Below are positions 34,425 to 46,149 of a stretch of 64,000 nt of DNA, in pieces; within the stretch, counting starts at the first letter, position 1; each line of letters begins with the position of its first letter. The stretch comes from Sipunculus nudus (taxonomy: Eukaryota; Annelida; Sipuncula; Golfingiida; Sipunculidae). The stretch lies in contig CM049306.1 of NCBI GenBank assembly GCA_026874595.1, positions 33,434,019-33,498,018 on the forward strand. Direction: 5' to 3'. The notes under the pieces are model-generated. The model ran no database searches and was not told the origin of the DNA. It saw only the letters and a list, made by a program, of their open reading frames with translations. The translations under genes were made by a program, and so were the position numbers.

Positions 34425-36099
34425 ATATCCCTCCAGTGATAATAAGGTTCAATTAAATAGCTTTCATTTTCGGTACATGTTTTGGCGCCTACTCTCAGTT
34501 ATGTCATTAATATTGTCTGGTTTTAAATTGAACGGTCCTTACACTATACACTGGTGGCAAATAGTGCTACGAAAATTGGATTTTAACACCCAAAAAAAAA
34601 GATCCATAGGGACTTTGTATGTATACGATCCATGATTCTTTCTAGGATTCCCATCCGTTTTTAAGAACTATACAGACCTCTTCAGTCTACATCTCTATGA
34701 TTTGAACCTTATATTAAGTGCCCCTTATAGGTGTCAAAATAAAAGCTTTCTGTTACTGTGTAGAAGAGGCGGGTAAAAGCAAATCTCTATCGCCTGTCTC
34801 GGGTAATTCGGTTCAAATGATTCACTGCATATTTAGATTATATCATAAAATTACTCATCAGGCAGCCCCTGAGCGAACGTATATCTATTATAATCTCCAA
34901 TTTTTATCCAACTCACCTCATAAATTTAATACAGTTTTTGCCGCAACAATCGGTATAGCGAAATAGACAACTAAGTGACAGTGCTTTTGACAATAGTCTG
35001 GTACCCAGTCCCTATCACCATTATGCTTCCTTGTTTGGTCAACGACCAGTCCACACTACCACTTGCTTTGTGCTCGTGACTGTTATAGAACAGGGTCTAC
35101 ATAGACAAGGTCCTTTCATTACATGGTCAGAAAGTAAAAGTATAACAAGGATGACTAAGCCTCAGGATCTGGACCCAGATCATTTTCACGCTCTAATCAA
35201 AGTTTCCTCCAGCAAAAACAGAACGACAGGTAAATATTGATGAAAACGCAACCTCAAACCAAATTGATATTTTCATTTTAAGGATATGTCATTGAGGCAG
35301 TGGACTGAAAAATATTGGCAAAGTCGTGCATCTTTTGAATAAAAAATAACATTTTCAGGAATAAGGTTATTCCCTACACGTTTTACCTTTAGAGAAGGAG
35401 GGAATTTCGAAATGAACTTGAATGACGTTGAAAGATTACTGAACATGAGCAGTGACATTTTCAATATATGACATGATTAACATTAGCAAATGGATTTTTG
35501 TATTGCGAATTCGGGGTCTGAAAATTGTCAAACAGGAAAAAACATTGATGTATTCCATTGTACTAACATGTTTAAAAAAAAATCCTAAAAAAATGAAGTC
35601 ATATTTATATATGTAATACTTAAAAGACAGGTTATTACCAAATAAAAATTCATCATTCGGGGAAGTTTTTGAAAATTTCATTCTTTGTTCATAAAGTGCA
35701 TAATTTTGCAGCCCCAGCAGGGAAATAGAAAGGTAAATAAAAAATAAGGATGATACATCATGAATTATGTATTAAATCTTCTAGATTTCAAGTGTATATG
35801 CACTGGCTTGAGGATAGTCTTGGCTAATGATTTGTAGGGAAGGCTTCTAGGGATAGGTTTGTGTAATTTACATTAAAGGCCTACCCTCTAGGGTATATCA
35901 CTGACAACACGCTTAAAATGTGAGAGAAATCCATGTCCGAGCGTACCATCGACAAAAAATTTGTATCCCGGACGTGGTCAACATATGGTGTTGTGTCTTA
36001 CATAGACGGCAATGTTTATCTCAAACGCAACCAAACACGTCATTACACACGCCACAGTCATCCCGCAATCATGATCTAACCGCATACTAATGTTACGAA
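34425..36099. other. intergenic, no gene recognised
   Basis: No recognisable exon, RNA gene or transposon end. Frames of 60-124 codons overlap in several phases and lack domain character. Confidence 0.4.
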
Positions 36100-36121
36100 G
36101 ACAAATTGATCAGGGGAACAT

Positions 36122-36206
36122 ACTGGGCCGATCTGAGATTCGAACCCATAACGGTGGCGCACAAGTCCGGCGTACCAACCGCTTCGCTAGCAAAGCAAGC
36201 TTCACT
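36122..36206 (-). mobile_element. tRNA-derived SINE head
   Basis: On the minus strand TAGCGAAGCGGTTGGTACGCC matches a class II tRNA A-box region, and GGGTTCGAATC (36137-36147 on the plus strand as its complement) is a perfect B box. The spacing of about 40 nt between them suits internal polymerase III promoters. No intact cloverleaf or CCA end is apparent, so it is a SINE remnant, not a tRNA gene. Confidence 0.55.
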
Positions 36207-36559
36207 AGCGAGACAGTTCGGTCCGGTTTTATGTCACCCTGTAACACTAAAGTATTTGAAAATGACGAAAAAGCAGTTCGAAAAAGCGACATATCTGAAC
36301 AAAGCAGCTAATCATTTTGCCACACCCGGTTTCATATTAACTGGTAGGATGCATCATGCTGACCAATATTTCAGATGCTTGGTATACTAGGTTATATAGA
36401 CAACGTAAGAGGAAATATGATGCACGTTATGGGTACAACTGATTCCTGATTGAACTAGAGAGCAGACCTTTAATATTTTGATCAAAACCATCGAATTTAA
36501 TTTCCTATTCTTTTATTCTTCTGCCCGCCTTCAAATTTTTAATATGGCTGATGTAAAAA

Positions 36560-36675
36560 AAATGACCTTGACCTTATTTTCAAGGTAGTACACCCCATAG
36601 CCGATTCTCCATTATCGCTCAATCGCGATTGTCGTAGAGGTTTCCAGTAATCACTTAGAGAATGCAGACATCTAG
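36560..36675 (+). mobile_element. Helitron-like 3' end H1, copy 3, with repeat shared at 58.6 kb
   Basis: It ends GAGAATGCAGACATCTAG (CTAG at 36672-36675) followed by T, as the H1 copy at 21129 does, but with a decayed hairpin. The preceding CCATTATCGCTC and CCATAGCCG blocks recur in reverse complement at 58630-58680. Confidence 0.45.
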
Positions 36676-36924
36676 TTAAGGTATAAGGTTGGCCCGCAAT
36701 TTAATTATTTTGCTTGTGAGGGACAGATGGGCATTATCTATCGTTACACTTCTTGTTTTTTCGGGCCTGTAAATTCTGCAACCCTTCTTGGCATACACAG
36801 GGTTATACATGTATATTTTCCATTCACTATGCACCTCTTCCATTCACTCTTTGCACCTCTTCCATTCACACATACAACTTTGAGGTAAAAAACCCTAGGC
36901 CTGAGTCTTTAACGTTAAGAACCG

Positions 36925-36986
36925 ACAGAAGAGATCTGAACCCACAACCTTGTGATTACAGGTCCAGAAACCTAACCATGCATTAC
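36925..36986 (-). mobile_element. tRNA-derived SINE head
   Basis: On the minus strand GGTTAGGTTTCTGG is followed by GGACCTGTAATCAC, a tRNA-like anticodon arm, and GTGGGTTCAGATCTC, a B box with one change. Typical tRNA-derived SINE promoter; no functional tRNA structure is intact. Confidence 0.45.
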
Positions 36987-37526
36987 ATCAAAACGCTCTA
37001 TATTCTCAGGGGAAAGAATCATAATGGACCAGTTCTGCACCATCCATCTGTACTGGGTAACCCTTTTGAAATGCCCACGGTGCACCGTCTTATTATATCA
37101 TCAAAGAGCTAATAAAAACACGGGATGATATCTTACCATAATCAGAATCGATAGCGCTCTTTGTAAACGACAAACCATGTACATGCAGGCGCGAGCAGTA
37201 ATCCTGATTAAGTCTTCAGGAACCATGGTACATTTTTTTAGACGGCGCAATTACTCACTTTTACGTCGGCTTTGTCTATTCATATGTTATATAATCCATA
37301 ATCAGAAACAATTAATTATGTCTTGTAGCAGATGTTGTTAATTGATATTGTTACCATGGGTGCTGCTCTTCATTTTTCTCACTCGTTACAATGTTGATTG
37401 TGGTAATGTGAACCCCGGTGTAGACATTACTTGCTGGATTTGACAGATTATTTTATATATCAATAACATTTAAAACGAACCATTTTAAAAGAATTACAAA
37501 AAACACTTCCCATTAGCAGTATATCA

Positions 37527-37790
37527 GGCCTGAAGAGCTGAGCGGTAAAACGCTCGGCCCTCTCCTCTGGCGACCAGTTTTCGATCCCATGTGTTGCCAT
37601 GAGAGTGGGTTGTAGTGGTCCGTCCAAGGTGGGTGGTTCTCTCCGGGTTCCTCCACTCCCTCACTACGATCTTCAACTCTATCAGTATCTTCTATTTTCG
37701 CCTTACATATCTCGGATCAACTTAAACCGACTCAACCTGTCAAGGGAGCCAGTACGGGCCGAATTTTCCGGAAACCTGTAACAGGCTCGA
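37527..37790 (+). mobile_element. tRNA-derived SINE with conserved central block
   Basis: The A box (GAGCTGAGCGGTAAA, near 37535-37549) and B box (GTTTTCGATCCC, near 37577-37588) lie in a tRNA-like head of about 70 bp. Downstream, GGTTCTCTCCGGGTTCCTCC (37634-37653) resembles the CTCCGGGT..CTCC block found in the central domain of many metazoan SINEs. I recall this from mollusc and cnidarian sequences and have not checked it. The 3' end and target duplication are unclear. Confidence 0.55.
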
Positions 37791-37799
37791 GCGCCGACT

Positions 37800-38985
37800 T
37801 CACTTTCAGTCAGTCACTAGCGGTATACCAATACCGTCCACATGCGCAATGTGACATCCGGGTTTTAGTGTGTACGCACTATGGCAGCCCTCATGAGCGG
37901 GTTCGAGAAATGAGGGGAAATAATCTGTCAAGGTGCGGGAATGCGACACAAAACAACTCCGAGAGCAACGTCCAGGCGAGAATCTGTCTGTGGAGAGAGA
38001 AAGTTTGGGGGAAAGGGGATGTGCATCGACGGATTTTAGGGGTGAATAACACTTTTCGAGCCATGCCCTAATCCTAAAAGGGTAATATACTATAGGGCTC
38101 AAATATATATACATGACAAATTGCCATACGATAGAAAATATAAAAACCGAGTGCCTTATTTTTATCGAAATACCTTTTCTGGAACGTTCGTTGGTCGTAT
38201 TCGGTCTTGTAAGGGAACATCGTGGAATTTGTTAATTGAAACCAAATCCACGCTAGAAACTCCTACAGGAACATCACTTTTAACATCACACTTATTTTAC
38301 TTTTATTATCTGTGATATAAATAATATAATCTTTATTTATTGAAAAGACGGACCCGAAGAAATAGTGAAAGTCACAAATTTAGGCAGTGTGATGGATAAG
38401 ATCTATGATGAATTCTGTAACAGACATCTATCTGAATGATATCGGAGTCCCGAGAGCGGGTTATATGCTATATTTAACGCTGGGTGTGACCCATTGCTTA
38501 TGTCGCGGCCGTTTGTCTGGCCTTTCCTGTAAAACGTTTGTTAAATATTGACAAGTGGTGGTGTCTTTTACACAAGAGACACTAGTTTTACCAGTATATC
38601 TTAACATAGAGCTTTTGAGTTGTATTTTGTGTTTTTTATTTTTTTATAATTTATAATTTTTAATTGATTTTTTTTTATCCTGTATTATATTCTCTGAACG
38701 TAGATTGACATTCATGGCGTATAATCTCAGTCAGGTGGCTTTTATCATTCACCCGTTATACACAAATGTCACCTCGTGTATAGTGTGTAGTGTTGAAGTC
38801 ACAAAGATATTAGTAATTTTTTTTACCTGCTTACTGTTTTATCTGCATCTTGTTTAATGTTGATAATTTTTGTTTCACATTTATAATGCCAACATCATAA
38901 TACCGTACTATTTTATACTTTTCTTATATTTTGTTTTGTGTCACTTTACAACTTTTCATACAGCTATATGCCATATAATTTTTTT
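37800..38985. other. intergenic, no gene recognised
   Basis: No feature beyond T-rich stretches near 38630-38690. Confidence 0.4.
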
Positions 38986-38999
38986 TTCTGTTGTGTTGA

Positions 39000-39235
39000 T
39001 TATATCAGATTATATAAGATTACATGTGGTTATATTATACTTTATAATATTATATTGTATAATGTTATATTATATTATACTTAACTGTACTATACTTTAC
39101 TATAATGTACTGTTCTGTAATATACTATACTATACTGTTATCCTATACTATAGTTATACAGTACCTTAGTTATACTATATACTGTTCTATATCATACTGT
39201 TATGCTATATATTAGTTACTGGCCTATACTAGCCC
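39000..39235. repeat. TATAC-type degenerate short repeat
   Basis: Units such as TATACT, TATATTA and TATACTG recur every 5-7 bases over about 230 bp. The 99-codon frame rich in Tyr, Ile and Leu at 38870-39169 is its translation. Confidence 0.7.
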
Positions 39236-42200
39236 ATAAAAGCATAAACTGGCACATATTGTACAATATGATCAACTACTTTTTGAGATTTTATGCTATG
39301 CATTGCTGCTATGTACTGCACTTTTAATATATCACATATATGAAAACGCAATTTTTCTATAACGTTACGAATTTTGAGAGAGATGGTGTTCTTGAGTGCA
39401 CGAGTTTTAATAAGATAATAGTATAACAGGTACAACCTGGTAAACCAACAATCATTGCAGGGCTTGTGTTTGCGCGTAAAGTACACGGCTTGGGAATAAA
39501 GCATATTGATCAAAACATATTTGTGAAAGATATGAGGACAGAGCGCTTCTCCATAGCGATTACTAAATAATTAACGGATATATATGGGTTACCTGTGAAC
39601 AGTGTTGTTTTTCATCAAAGCTAGTAGCTGAAAATCATCCCCCTACCAATCACTAACAAGGATTGTCAGTGTGACATGTGATGTTATATATGTTTACAGG
39701 ATGATATATTGCAGTTTCTGAACGTGCGATATGATGCGCTGCGGGCACGTGCTTCACCACACAGATGTCGACTTGAATTATCCGCTGATCGGCCCAATGG
39801 TCGTAACCGTTAGCAAATCATGGCAGTAAAGTGGCAGGCATTCATACAGCGACAGCTGTGGAGTCTATCAACCAGAGACAAAATGGAAAATTTGATATTT
39901 TAATGCCACACAATTTGAATAGCCATCGGAGTATATTTTTTTTAACATTCATGGTTTTCCCATCTGCAGCCCGAGTTTTTTTTATGCTGATCGAAATGTA
40001 AGGGGCTATGAATTTTACACGAAAGGCTGCGGGTATGGGAGTGTATTTATAGCACATGCGACCTAGTGAACTGTCTGCGTTACATCTTCTATTATGCACA
40101 TGTTGACGCAAGATAAATATACCGTGGCGGTCAATGGTACGAGAAGGGTTTCAGTGTTTATTTAGATACGCCATTGAACGGACTACTGTGGTGACAGCAT
40201 TGGCAGTCTATATGCAACACTGCAACAGGCTGAAACATCAGTATACCAGCTGCTGCCTTAAGGACTGTCAGCCCACCGGACAGTGCTGCGCAGAGGCGGC
40301 GGTCAATGCCAATAACGACCAACAAGTTACAGCGCAGGCTGCAAGTGCGCTGGCCTCTTAATATTAAATGGCCCAATCAGTGTCAAACAAAGCCGCGTGA
40401 CGCTGCAAAAATGAGACTCATTGGATAGTATCAAAGGCCTCAAGACTGTGCGTGGAAACATAAGCAGCTTCTATGAAACTGCCGGTCAGCAGAGGGCTCG
40501 ATTTATTGTGTTTACCGACTTCATTAAGCGCGTTTCTGTAGGAGTGGGCCCCTGCCTCCCTGAATGCGACCCCAGTGCGGTAATCGGCTGGCAGTGTTCT
40601 TAGGCCTGCTGCGGGGTAACGATATACATCGCTAGGAAAACCTGTAATTGAGTTTTTCTTCAAAAGCAGTCAATAGCCAAGCATCAATAGTGATTTGTTC
40701 TTTTCTTGCCCAAGATGGAATGATGAACTCTCCTTTTTGGCAGTAAATCTTGCTTTTCTCTTGAGGACAAGCTTTAAGCAACTCGTGACCAGGCCATTGC
40801 AAAGAGTATCAATTTCATACTCGCCACAACACCTAGCTTATTGGCAGTCGTGCACTGTCTCCTTTTATCAGTTCGTTACAGACTGCTTTGCACAGAAACA
40901 CTATCATTTTTTCTTCACCTAATCCATCCACCGCGTGAAGATAATGAGCTCTACAGGAGAAAACATGAAAAGAAGAGATTTTTGTTTCGATTCCAATGAG
41001 TAGCCTGCTTGTCCATGAAGAAAGGAAAAAAAGTTGTCGTCAGGCTACGTGGTTGGGTCATTACGAATCTTTTCAGAGAAACCGACGGGAAAAATAAATA
41101 GCTGCAGGAAAGGGACACCGTTGTGCCAATAAAATTAATTTCAATGTATACTCAACAAGTATTCTCGAAACCAAGGAAAAATGTGCTGTTGCCAAGGATT
41201 AAGCTTTATGGATTACGGTGTGTGACTTTTCACTCTGATTTTTTAAAAAAGAATTAGTGGATGTGGAAAATGACCTTATGCGTACTACCACCGTCATACC
41301 AAGATTACGGCATGAATGCGACATGTTGAGTCAAACCGGAGCATTACCCTCTCGTAAAGGTGGCGGTATAAAGGATACGTTTGTATTTTTCCGTCTATAG
41401 CTCTAACTATTGAGCTCTGTATTAAAGAGACGGATTATAGCTAGTGGCATACACTGGAACACCTGTAGTGCATTATATATAGCCTAGCACTATACAGCTA
41501 TATTTGTATATATAGCCTGGGTGAAAGCAATGCCCGTTCAGCTAGAACGCACCCGCTGTTTCAATCATAAAGACCTTTTCCGATGTTCTATTTTTAGAAT
41601 CTTTTTTCTACATCTCTGCGGGATACCTTTTTTACACCTTAAACACAGATCTGTTATTTGATTGGTGGGCTCAGACACGAGGACAACCGTTTCAATTAGC
41701 CAGAGGCAAAACACGAGCCTACCTAGGTGTAGAACTATCACCGAGCGCACGAGAAGAGTCGGGTAGACCCAAATGTATGGACTTAAGACGCGTATGCAAA
41801 CGCTCAATCGTAGTGTTCAAACAGTAATCCGCGTATTTGCACCCTTGAGGTCGGAATTCACTATTATAAGAACGTATCTGACGCGGTCTGCTGTTTAACA
41901 ATTCGACCCCGCTGCCTAAATCGAGCTGCATTAGGTGTTGTCCGGAGGGCGGGGACCTGCTTGTATCAGGGACTTAATACCGAGAGTGACTGGCCGGGTT
42001 AGCCGTCTAGGAATGGACATAGGCTACCACGTTAAAACGTACACTAAGAAGTAATCTAAGTTTATATTGGCCTGTCGGTTCACATATAGAGAACATCTTG
42101 TTGTATATTAATATATAAACACTCGTGACTGATCTGGATAAACCTGCCACAGAAACTGGATTATCCGTAAACTTTATGGTCGTAATCCTACTGTCGTATA

Positions 42201-43040
42201 TACAGTGAGAGTTTGTCCTGCTAACAAATCCGGATCGTTAAATTCATATAACCTGAGGAAACCTTAACGGATACCTTATAACACGAGACAAGCAGCGCTT
42301 GAATAAGCGACTGTAAGAACATGCGATATACGCACGTGTGAAGTAGGCAGTGTACTTTACCGGCACATTTTTATACATTCCACGGTGAAATTTTGAATAA
42401 AAGAGCCTCATCGAGAGGAACATGTGTGCTAATGCGTCCGAGAAGTGTTATAACCAGTTTTCTCAAGTACGACACATTATCTCGAGCCGGATTTTTTCTA
42501 TGCCAGTGTTTCGCCTGCCATATAGAAATATAATGTATTGAAACATCGCGCTTGACTGAAATACAGATGAACTCAGTCGCAGCTCTTCACGGCAGTGAGC
42601 GGTCATGATGCCCCTGGTGCTATTACCAATATAAACACGTCTGGTCGAATCTGTAGTAGCTACAACAGCAGTGCAACAGCCAAACCTCCCCTGTGTGTGG
42701 TAACAGAAAGTTGCCAAGTCTGGACTTTTGTATAAACCACTCAGGGTGTTGGCGTTTAAACATTCTCTTGGCCATAAATCTTTTGCGGATTGTTGAAGCA
42801 GTACCGCTATTTTGCATAGGCAAAACGCAGGTAGGAACGAGAAATCGCATCTAAGATAACATTGTCGGTGAGGTCCCGCACGTAATGTATTCAAATGAAT
42901 AATTTACAAGGAAGAAAACCAAAACCAGTACGAACGCCATCGGGCTCCCACCACCAATTACTGTACGCTGGAACTGGTGAAGAGCGCCCCCTTATTACTG
43001 GCAGAGGAAGCGAGACACCGCTGTGCTGCGGCCGTCTACA
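39236..43040. other. less AT-rich flank upstream of the receptor gene
   Basis: No domain-bearing exon found. Frames at 40134-40361 (+, 75 codons, Ala/Gln/Cys-rich) and 42463-42894 (-, 143 codons) have no recognisable family and may be chance in higher-GC sequence. The last few hundred bases probably hold the receptor's promoter and 5' untranslated region. Confidence 0.35.
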
Positions 43041-43044
43041 TAAG

Positions 43045-43050
43045 CACGTG
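43045..43050. promoter_or_regulatory. E-box palindrome CACGTG
   Basis: CACGTG lies 32 bp before the receptor start codon, within the likely 5' untranslated region or core promoter. It is a candidate bHLH site; a 6-bp match is weak evidence alone. Confidence 0.2.
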
Positions 43051-43082
43051 AACCATCTATAATTATACTCCATTTACGCGCC

Positions 43083-44276
43083 ATGCCCTCAGTTTCGGCC
43101 ATGCCTTCGGAGGGACTGAACGACACTGGCGCCGCCGTCACTGTCACGGATTACCCGTTTGTTGTTACAAACAGGAGTGCAACGCCACTTAATTTGACAC
43201 ATTTGCCGGATTTTAAGTACACCACTACCGTGTCAGTCTTGATAGGCTTGGCACTGGGTATGGTTATATTCCTAGCCATCGCTGGTAATATCCTAGTATG
43301 TGCCGCAGTTTTCATGGATCGCCACTTAAGGAAAGTGAGTAACTATTTCATTGTATCGTTAGCTATAGCCGATCTTTTGGTTGCTGTTATAGTGATGACG
43401 TTTGCTTTAGCTAACGACATTTTAGGTCATTGGATATTTGGCCCATTTTTCTGCACTATCTGGCTTTCTTTTGATATCATGGGCTCTACAGCATCTATAT
43501 TGAATCTGTGCGCCATCAGTATGGACCGTTATATACATATACGTGACCCGCTGCGTTATGAACAATGGATGACTACAAAAAGGGCGATGCTGATGCTAAC
43601 TACCGTTTGGGTATTATCAGCCTTGATATCTTTCCTTCCCCTCCAGATGGGGTGGCACAGGACAGATAAACCGGTACTTTTCGACAAATTTATTTGTCTA
43701 ATGGAACTTAACCCCATATACGCTGTGGTATCTTCAAGTGTGAGTTTCTATCTTCCTTGTATTGTAATGATCGCTATATACTGTCGACTTTACGTCTACG
43801 CACGCCGGCACGTGAGGAGCATTAAGCAAACTTGGACTGTCCAGTCCCCGAACGGTTCCTCGCCCAGCCGCCAGGGGAGCTACAAAGTGTCCGACCACAA
43901 AGCGGCCATGACATTAGGTGTGATTATGGGGGTGTTTTTGTTGTGTTGGGTGCCTTTTTTCACCATAAACATAGTCGGGGCTTTCTGTGTGACTTGTTTC
44001 CCACCTCTAGTAATGATTATATTCACGTGGTTGGGTTACTTCAACAGTATGTTGAACCCTATCATTTACAGTATATTCAATGTGGAGTTTCGGGAAGCAT
44101 TCAAAAAGGTGCTAGGAGTCCACAAATGTTTGGGAGAAGAAAAAGAAGGCGACCCTTGGGCTGGGCGCCGTTCACTCAAATCGAATGGTTCGTTTGCCAA
44201 CGAGTACGGATCGGTTTTGAGAAAATCTAGTCGAGCCCCGCTAATGGGAGACAGAGTGAACGTGACGCAGCTTTGA
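43083..44276 (+). CDS. D1-like dopamine receptor, intronless
   Basis: A 397-residue class A receptor, expected to couple dopamine to Gs/adenylyl cyclase in the plasma membrane. Start: a stop (TAA, 43041-43043) lies in frame just upstream and the context GCCATGC is strong; Met7 is an alternative. Sequons N13, N30 and N37 precede seven membrane spans at about 50-76, 87-112, 122-146, 168-187, 211-238, 273-298 and 309-331. Key residues: D131 (3.32, amine salt bridge); C124-C205 disulfide; DRY 148-150; S217, S218 and S221 in TM5 for the catechol; CWVPFF 288-293 with N296 (6.55); NPIIY 325-329. Both SMDRYIHI.DPLRY and VSDHKAA are strongly D1-like. The third loop is short, C349 is a possible palmitoylation site and the tail ends VTQL, a class I PDZ ligand. 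An octopamine or other amine receptor is less likely. Confidence 0.93.
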   Translation: MPSVSAMPSEGLNDTGAAVTVTDYPFVVTNRSATPLNLTHLPDFKYTTTVSVLIGLALGMVIFLAIAGNILVCAAVFMDRHLRKVSNYFIVSLAIADLLVAVIVMTFALANDILGHWIFGPFFCTIWLSFDIMGSTASILNLCAISMDRYIHIRDPLRYEQWMTTKRAMLMLTTVWVLSALISFLPLQMGWHRTDKPVLFDKFICLMELNPIYAVVSSSVSFYLPCIVMIAIYCRLYVYARRHVRSIKQTWTVQSPNGSSPSRQGSYKVSDHKAAMTLGVIMGVFLLCWVPFFTINIVGAFCVTCFPPLVMIIFTWLGYFNSMLNPIIYSIFNVEFREAFKKVLGVHKCLGEEKEGDPWAGRRSLKSNGSFANEYGSVLRKSSRAPLMGDRVNVTQL

Positions 44277-44545
44277 GACTCCGATGAGAGTCTCACGTGA
44301 ATCTCGTGAGTCTCAGGTGACTCCTATGAAGGGCTCGGACCAGCCTCAAAACCTGAATCATATCTTTTTGATGTAGATCCTGAACATGACCAATTGAACA
44401 TGTTTGTCTGTGTGACTCCCGCTGATAGTCTGATGTGACTCCCACGTACAGCCTCTTGTGACTCCAGTTGAGTTTCATGTGACTCCTACCTAGTTTTATG
44501 TAACTCTCGCTGAAAGGTCATGCGACTTCCACCAAGAGTCACATA
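44277..44545. repeat. degenerate tandem repeat of about 22 bp after the receptor stop
   Basis: GTGACTCC-like starts recur at 44412, 44435, 44458, 44479, 44500 and 44522 (spacing 21-23), with older copies from 44277 on. Units also share a downstream AGTYTCAT-like half. It lies in the probable 3' untranslated region. Each unit contains TGACTC, close to an AP-1 half-site, but the repeat may simply be a decayed minisatellite. Confidence 0.7.
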
Positions 44546-45730
44546 CCCGATACATTATCTGGATCGCATATCTGTTAGCTTAACTCCTGGCTCTAATCAA
44601 ACAAAACATGTGGACCAGCACTATACTCCACGGTACTCTTAGTACGATACATTAATCACGATATGATACGATACCACCGACGGCTGATTTATAAAGATAT
44701 GTAGCAAACTACTGGTTACGGGAAATTACGTTTATTGCTTACACTCATCAAACTTAAATACGGATAATTATATTTGTGTTGGGCAGGGATGTAATAGTGA
44801 AGTCCGCCAATATTGGAAACTCGCTGTCACGGAGACAAACAAGACCTATTGTGCCGTGTGTGGACAGGTCACTCGGTGCGTGCTTATCCTTACAATTAAT
44901 CGGATTATACAGATTAACTGGAGTGCAGGTGCCAGATTTGTCCATGTTTTATTACGCTTCACTTGTCGGTATATTTGGAGCAAGGGGTAACTACATTCAG
45001 CTGTTAGACGCGGAGTGGACATAACATAGGTTCACTAATAGCCTGCGGGTGTTCCTAGAGGTCGCTCACATTTGGGCTGCTGAAGTGCTTTATCTCTTCA
45101 GCATTAAAATTTGTCACTATCCGCGGCACTTAATAAATTTCTTTTGCCATAATGGACTGGTACACGTTCTTGGGGCGAGGGGATTACGGTACCCCGGCTG
45201 AAAACAGACTCAAAGAAGCCACATCGTTGGATTATTACGGCTGAATTAAAATACTAAAAAGCCATCTGGACAAATGCTATCACCCACAGACATTTGGGTT
45301 ATGTGTCTATACCCCTTTCAACGATGCATATCGTCTAAAGTCTAGAGATCAATCGGGAGTGTAGTGCCGTGTTTGCACGTGGCGAGTTAAACCCAGATTT
45401 CAGCCCCCGATCAATCCGGGTATAAATGAATGCACGAAATGTGTCAACCTCGGGTCACGGAAGGCACTGTGTGCGCCTCAGTCAGCTTGATGGACAGTTG
45501 GACATGTCAATATCCACAACAAATGATTCCCAGTGAGTATTTTGATTCGACTCATGGCGTTCACAGATGTCACAGCAAAGCCAGTTATTCATAATATACT
45601 AGTAACCAATATTTGACCACACAGGAACATACGCACATTATTCTTATTTATAATTTAATTTTGCTTTCATGTGTAATCTAAACACATATGCTGTATTTCA
45701 AGACGCTTATTATGAACCACTCACACACAT
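44546..45730 (+). other. receptor 3' flank
   Basis: No further coding region. The nearest polyadenylation-type signal I see is AATAAA at 45132-45137, about 860 bp after the stop, which would give a long 3' untranslated region. Its use is not shown. Confidence 0.3.
45132..45137 (+). terminator. possible polyadenylation signal of the receptor gene
   Basis: AATAAA downstream of the receptor; no clear GT-rich element follows. Weak, position-based call. Confidence 0.2.
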
Positions 45731-45735
45731 ACATA

Positions 45736-45738
<3 letters not shown>

Positions 45739-45782
<44 letters not shown>

Positions 45783-45812
45783 GTCATGATGGCAATCTGG
45801 TACGGTTGCAAT

Positions 45813-45874
<62 letters not shown>

Positions 45875-46070
45875 AAAGATTTAACTGTGTCGAAACGAAA
45901 AAAGGCTGATGGCAGAGTGCTCACTAATAATCCTTTAGTGGGCATATTATGTACGAGGAACAACGTTTTTTGGCGGCATTGTTGTGAATAATTAGGTTCG
46001 TGCGTAAATAGTAGCACGAAAACTTATTAGTTACAAAAATGACGTAAAAACTTGGTTCCTCGCATAATAG

Positions 46071-46144
<74 letters not shown>
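45739..46144. repeat. cluster of (AT)n microsatellites
   Basis: AT tracts at 45739-45772, 45817-45869, 46074-46105 and 46111-46144. Several Tyr-Ile frames here are repeat translations. Confidence 0.95.
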
Positions 46145-46146
<2 letters not shown>

Positions 46147-46149
46147 TAC

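Noticed and set aside
36122-36206. tRNA gene
   Set aside because: Polymerase III boxes are present, but no complete cloverleaf with paired acceptor stem can be made, and similar heads occur in repeat copies; called a SINE instead.
40134-40361. 75-codon Ala/Gln/Cys-rich frame
   Set aside because: Looks coding-like in composition but is mirrored by a minus frame of similar length and has no known relative.
42463-42894. 143-codon minus-strand frame just upstream of the receptor
   Set aside because: No recognisable domain, overlaps another frame in a different phase, and lies where the receptor's promoter is expected; most likely chance in higher-GC DNA.
43832-44230. 132-codon frame inside the receptor
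   Set aside because: Out-of-frame shadow of the receptor coding sequence.
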